Source: Bacteroidota bacterium
GTDB lineage: Bacteria; Bacteroidota; Bacteroidia; Bacteroidales; JAAYUG01
NCBI GenBank assembly: GCA_021812865.1
Contig: JAKAMP010000144.1
Span: forward strand, 1-7,044
Length of the DNA: 7,044 nt
Direction of reading: 5' to 3'
Every line of letters begins with the position of its first letter. Positions within the stretch are counted from its first letter, which is position 1. Position numbers and translations under genes: made by a program. The notes under the pieces are model-generated. The model searched no databases and was not told the DNA's origin. It was given only the letters and a program-made list of their open reading frames with translations. Positions 7,044-7,044 of this stretch are shown here, piece by piece.

Positions 7044-7044
7044 A

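Noticed and set aside
1..7044. tRNA or rRNA genes, CRISPR arrays, insertion sequences, phage, toxin-antitoxin or defence genes.
   Set aside because: Nothing in the sequence supports any of these. Coding density is high and every long gene belongs to a known sugar-metabolism or translation family.

Overview
The window reads as Bacteroidota chromosome, or a metagenomic contig of that origin. The evidence is the single-chain glycyl-tRNA synthetase, glycosyltransferases of the 'ITYYWPPSGGAGVQRW' type that are common in that phylum, and genes whose starts lack clear Shine-Dalgarno sequences. It is a surface-polysaccharide neighbourhood (O-antigen, capsule or exopolysaccharide) attached to a housekeeping tRNA-synthetase gene. 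I see no RNA genes, insertion sequences, CRISPR arrays or phage genes.

Left half, + strand, tightly packed and GC-richer: a glycyl-tRNA synthetase gene open at the left edge (to 1295), a GT4-like glycosyltransferase (1295-2593), and a non-hydrolysing UDP-sugar 2-epimerase of the WecB/WbpI family (2590-3669). The junctions are TGATG and ATGATG overlaps, so the three genes look like one translationally coupled unit. The first ~110 bases do not encode glycyl-tRNA synthetase. They read, in the same frame, as the start of an EAL (cyclic-di-GMP phosphodiesterase) domain that joins the synthetase at a shared 'KAA' stretch. This is most likely an assembly chimera at a contig end, but it is the strangest thing in the window.

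Right half, - strand, visibly AT-richer and converging on the first unit with a 19-base gap: reading leftwards, a Wzx-like flippase whose N-terminus lies beyond the right edge (stop at 6147), a GT4 glycosyltransferase (5997-4813), and a SAM-dependent methyltransferase with a Trm112-like N-terminus (4741-3689). Spacers of 149 and 71 bases separate them.

Together the genes could supply a nucleotide sugar (epimerase), assemble a lipid-linked oligosaccharide on the cytoplasmic face (two glycosyltransferases), modify it or another substrate (methyltransferase) and flip it across the inner membrane (flippase). The polymer and the sugar specificities cannot be read from sequence alone. I found no clearly new biological system; the oddities are the EAL/GlyRS junction, coupling of a tRNA synthetase to a sugar-transfer gene, the WbpI-type epimerase signature, and the half-degenerate zinc site of the methyltransferase.
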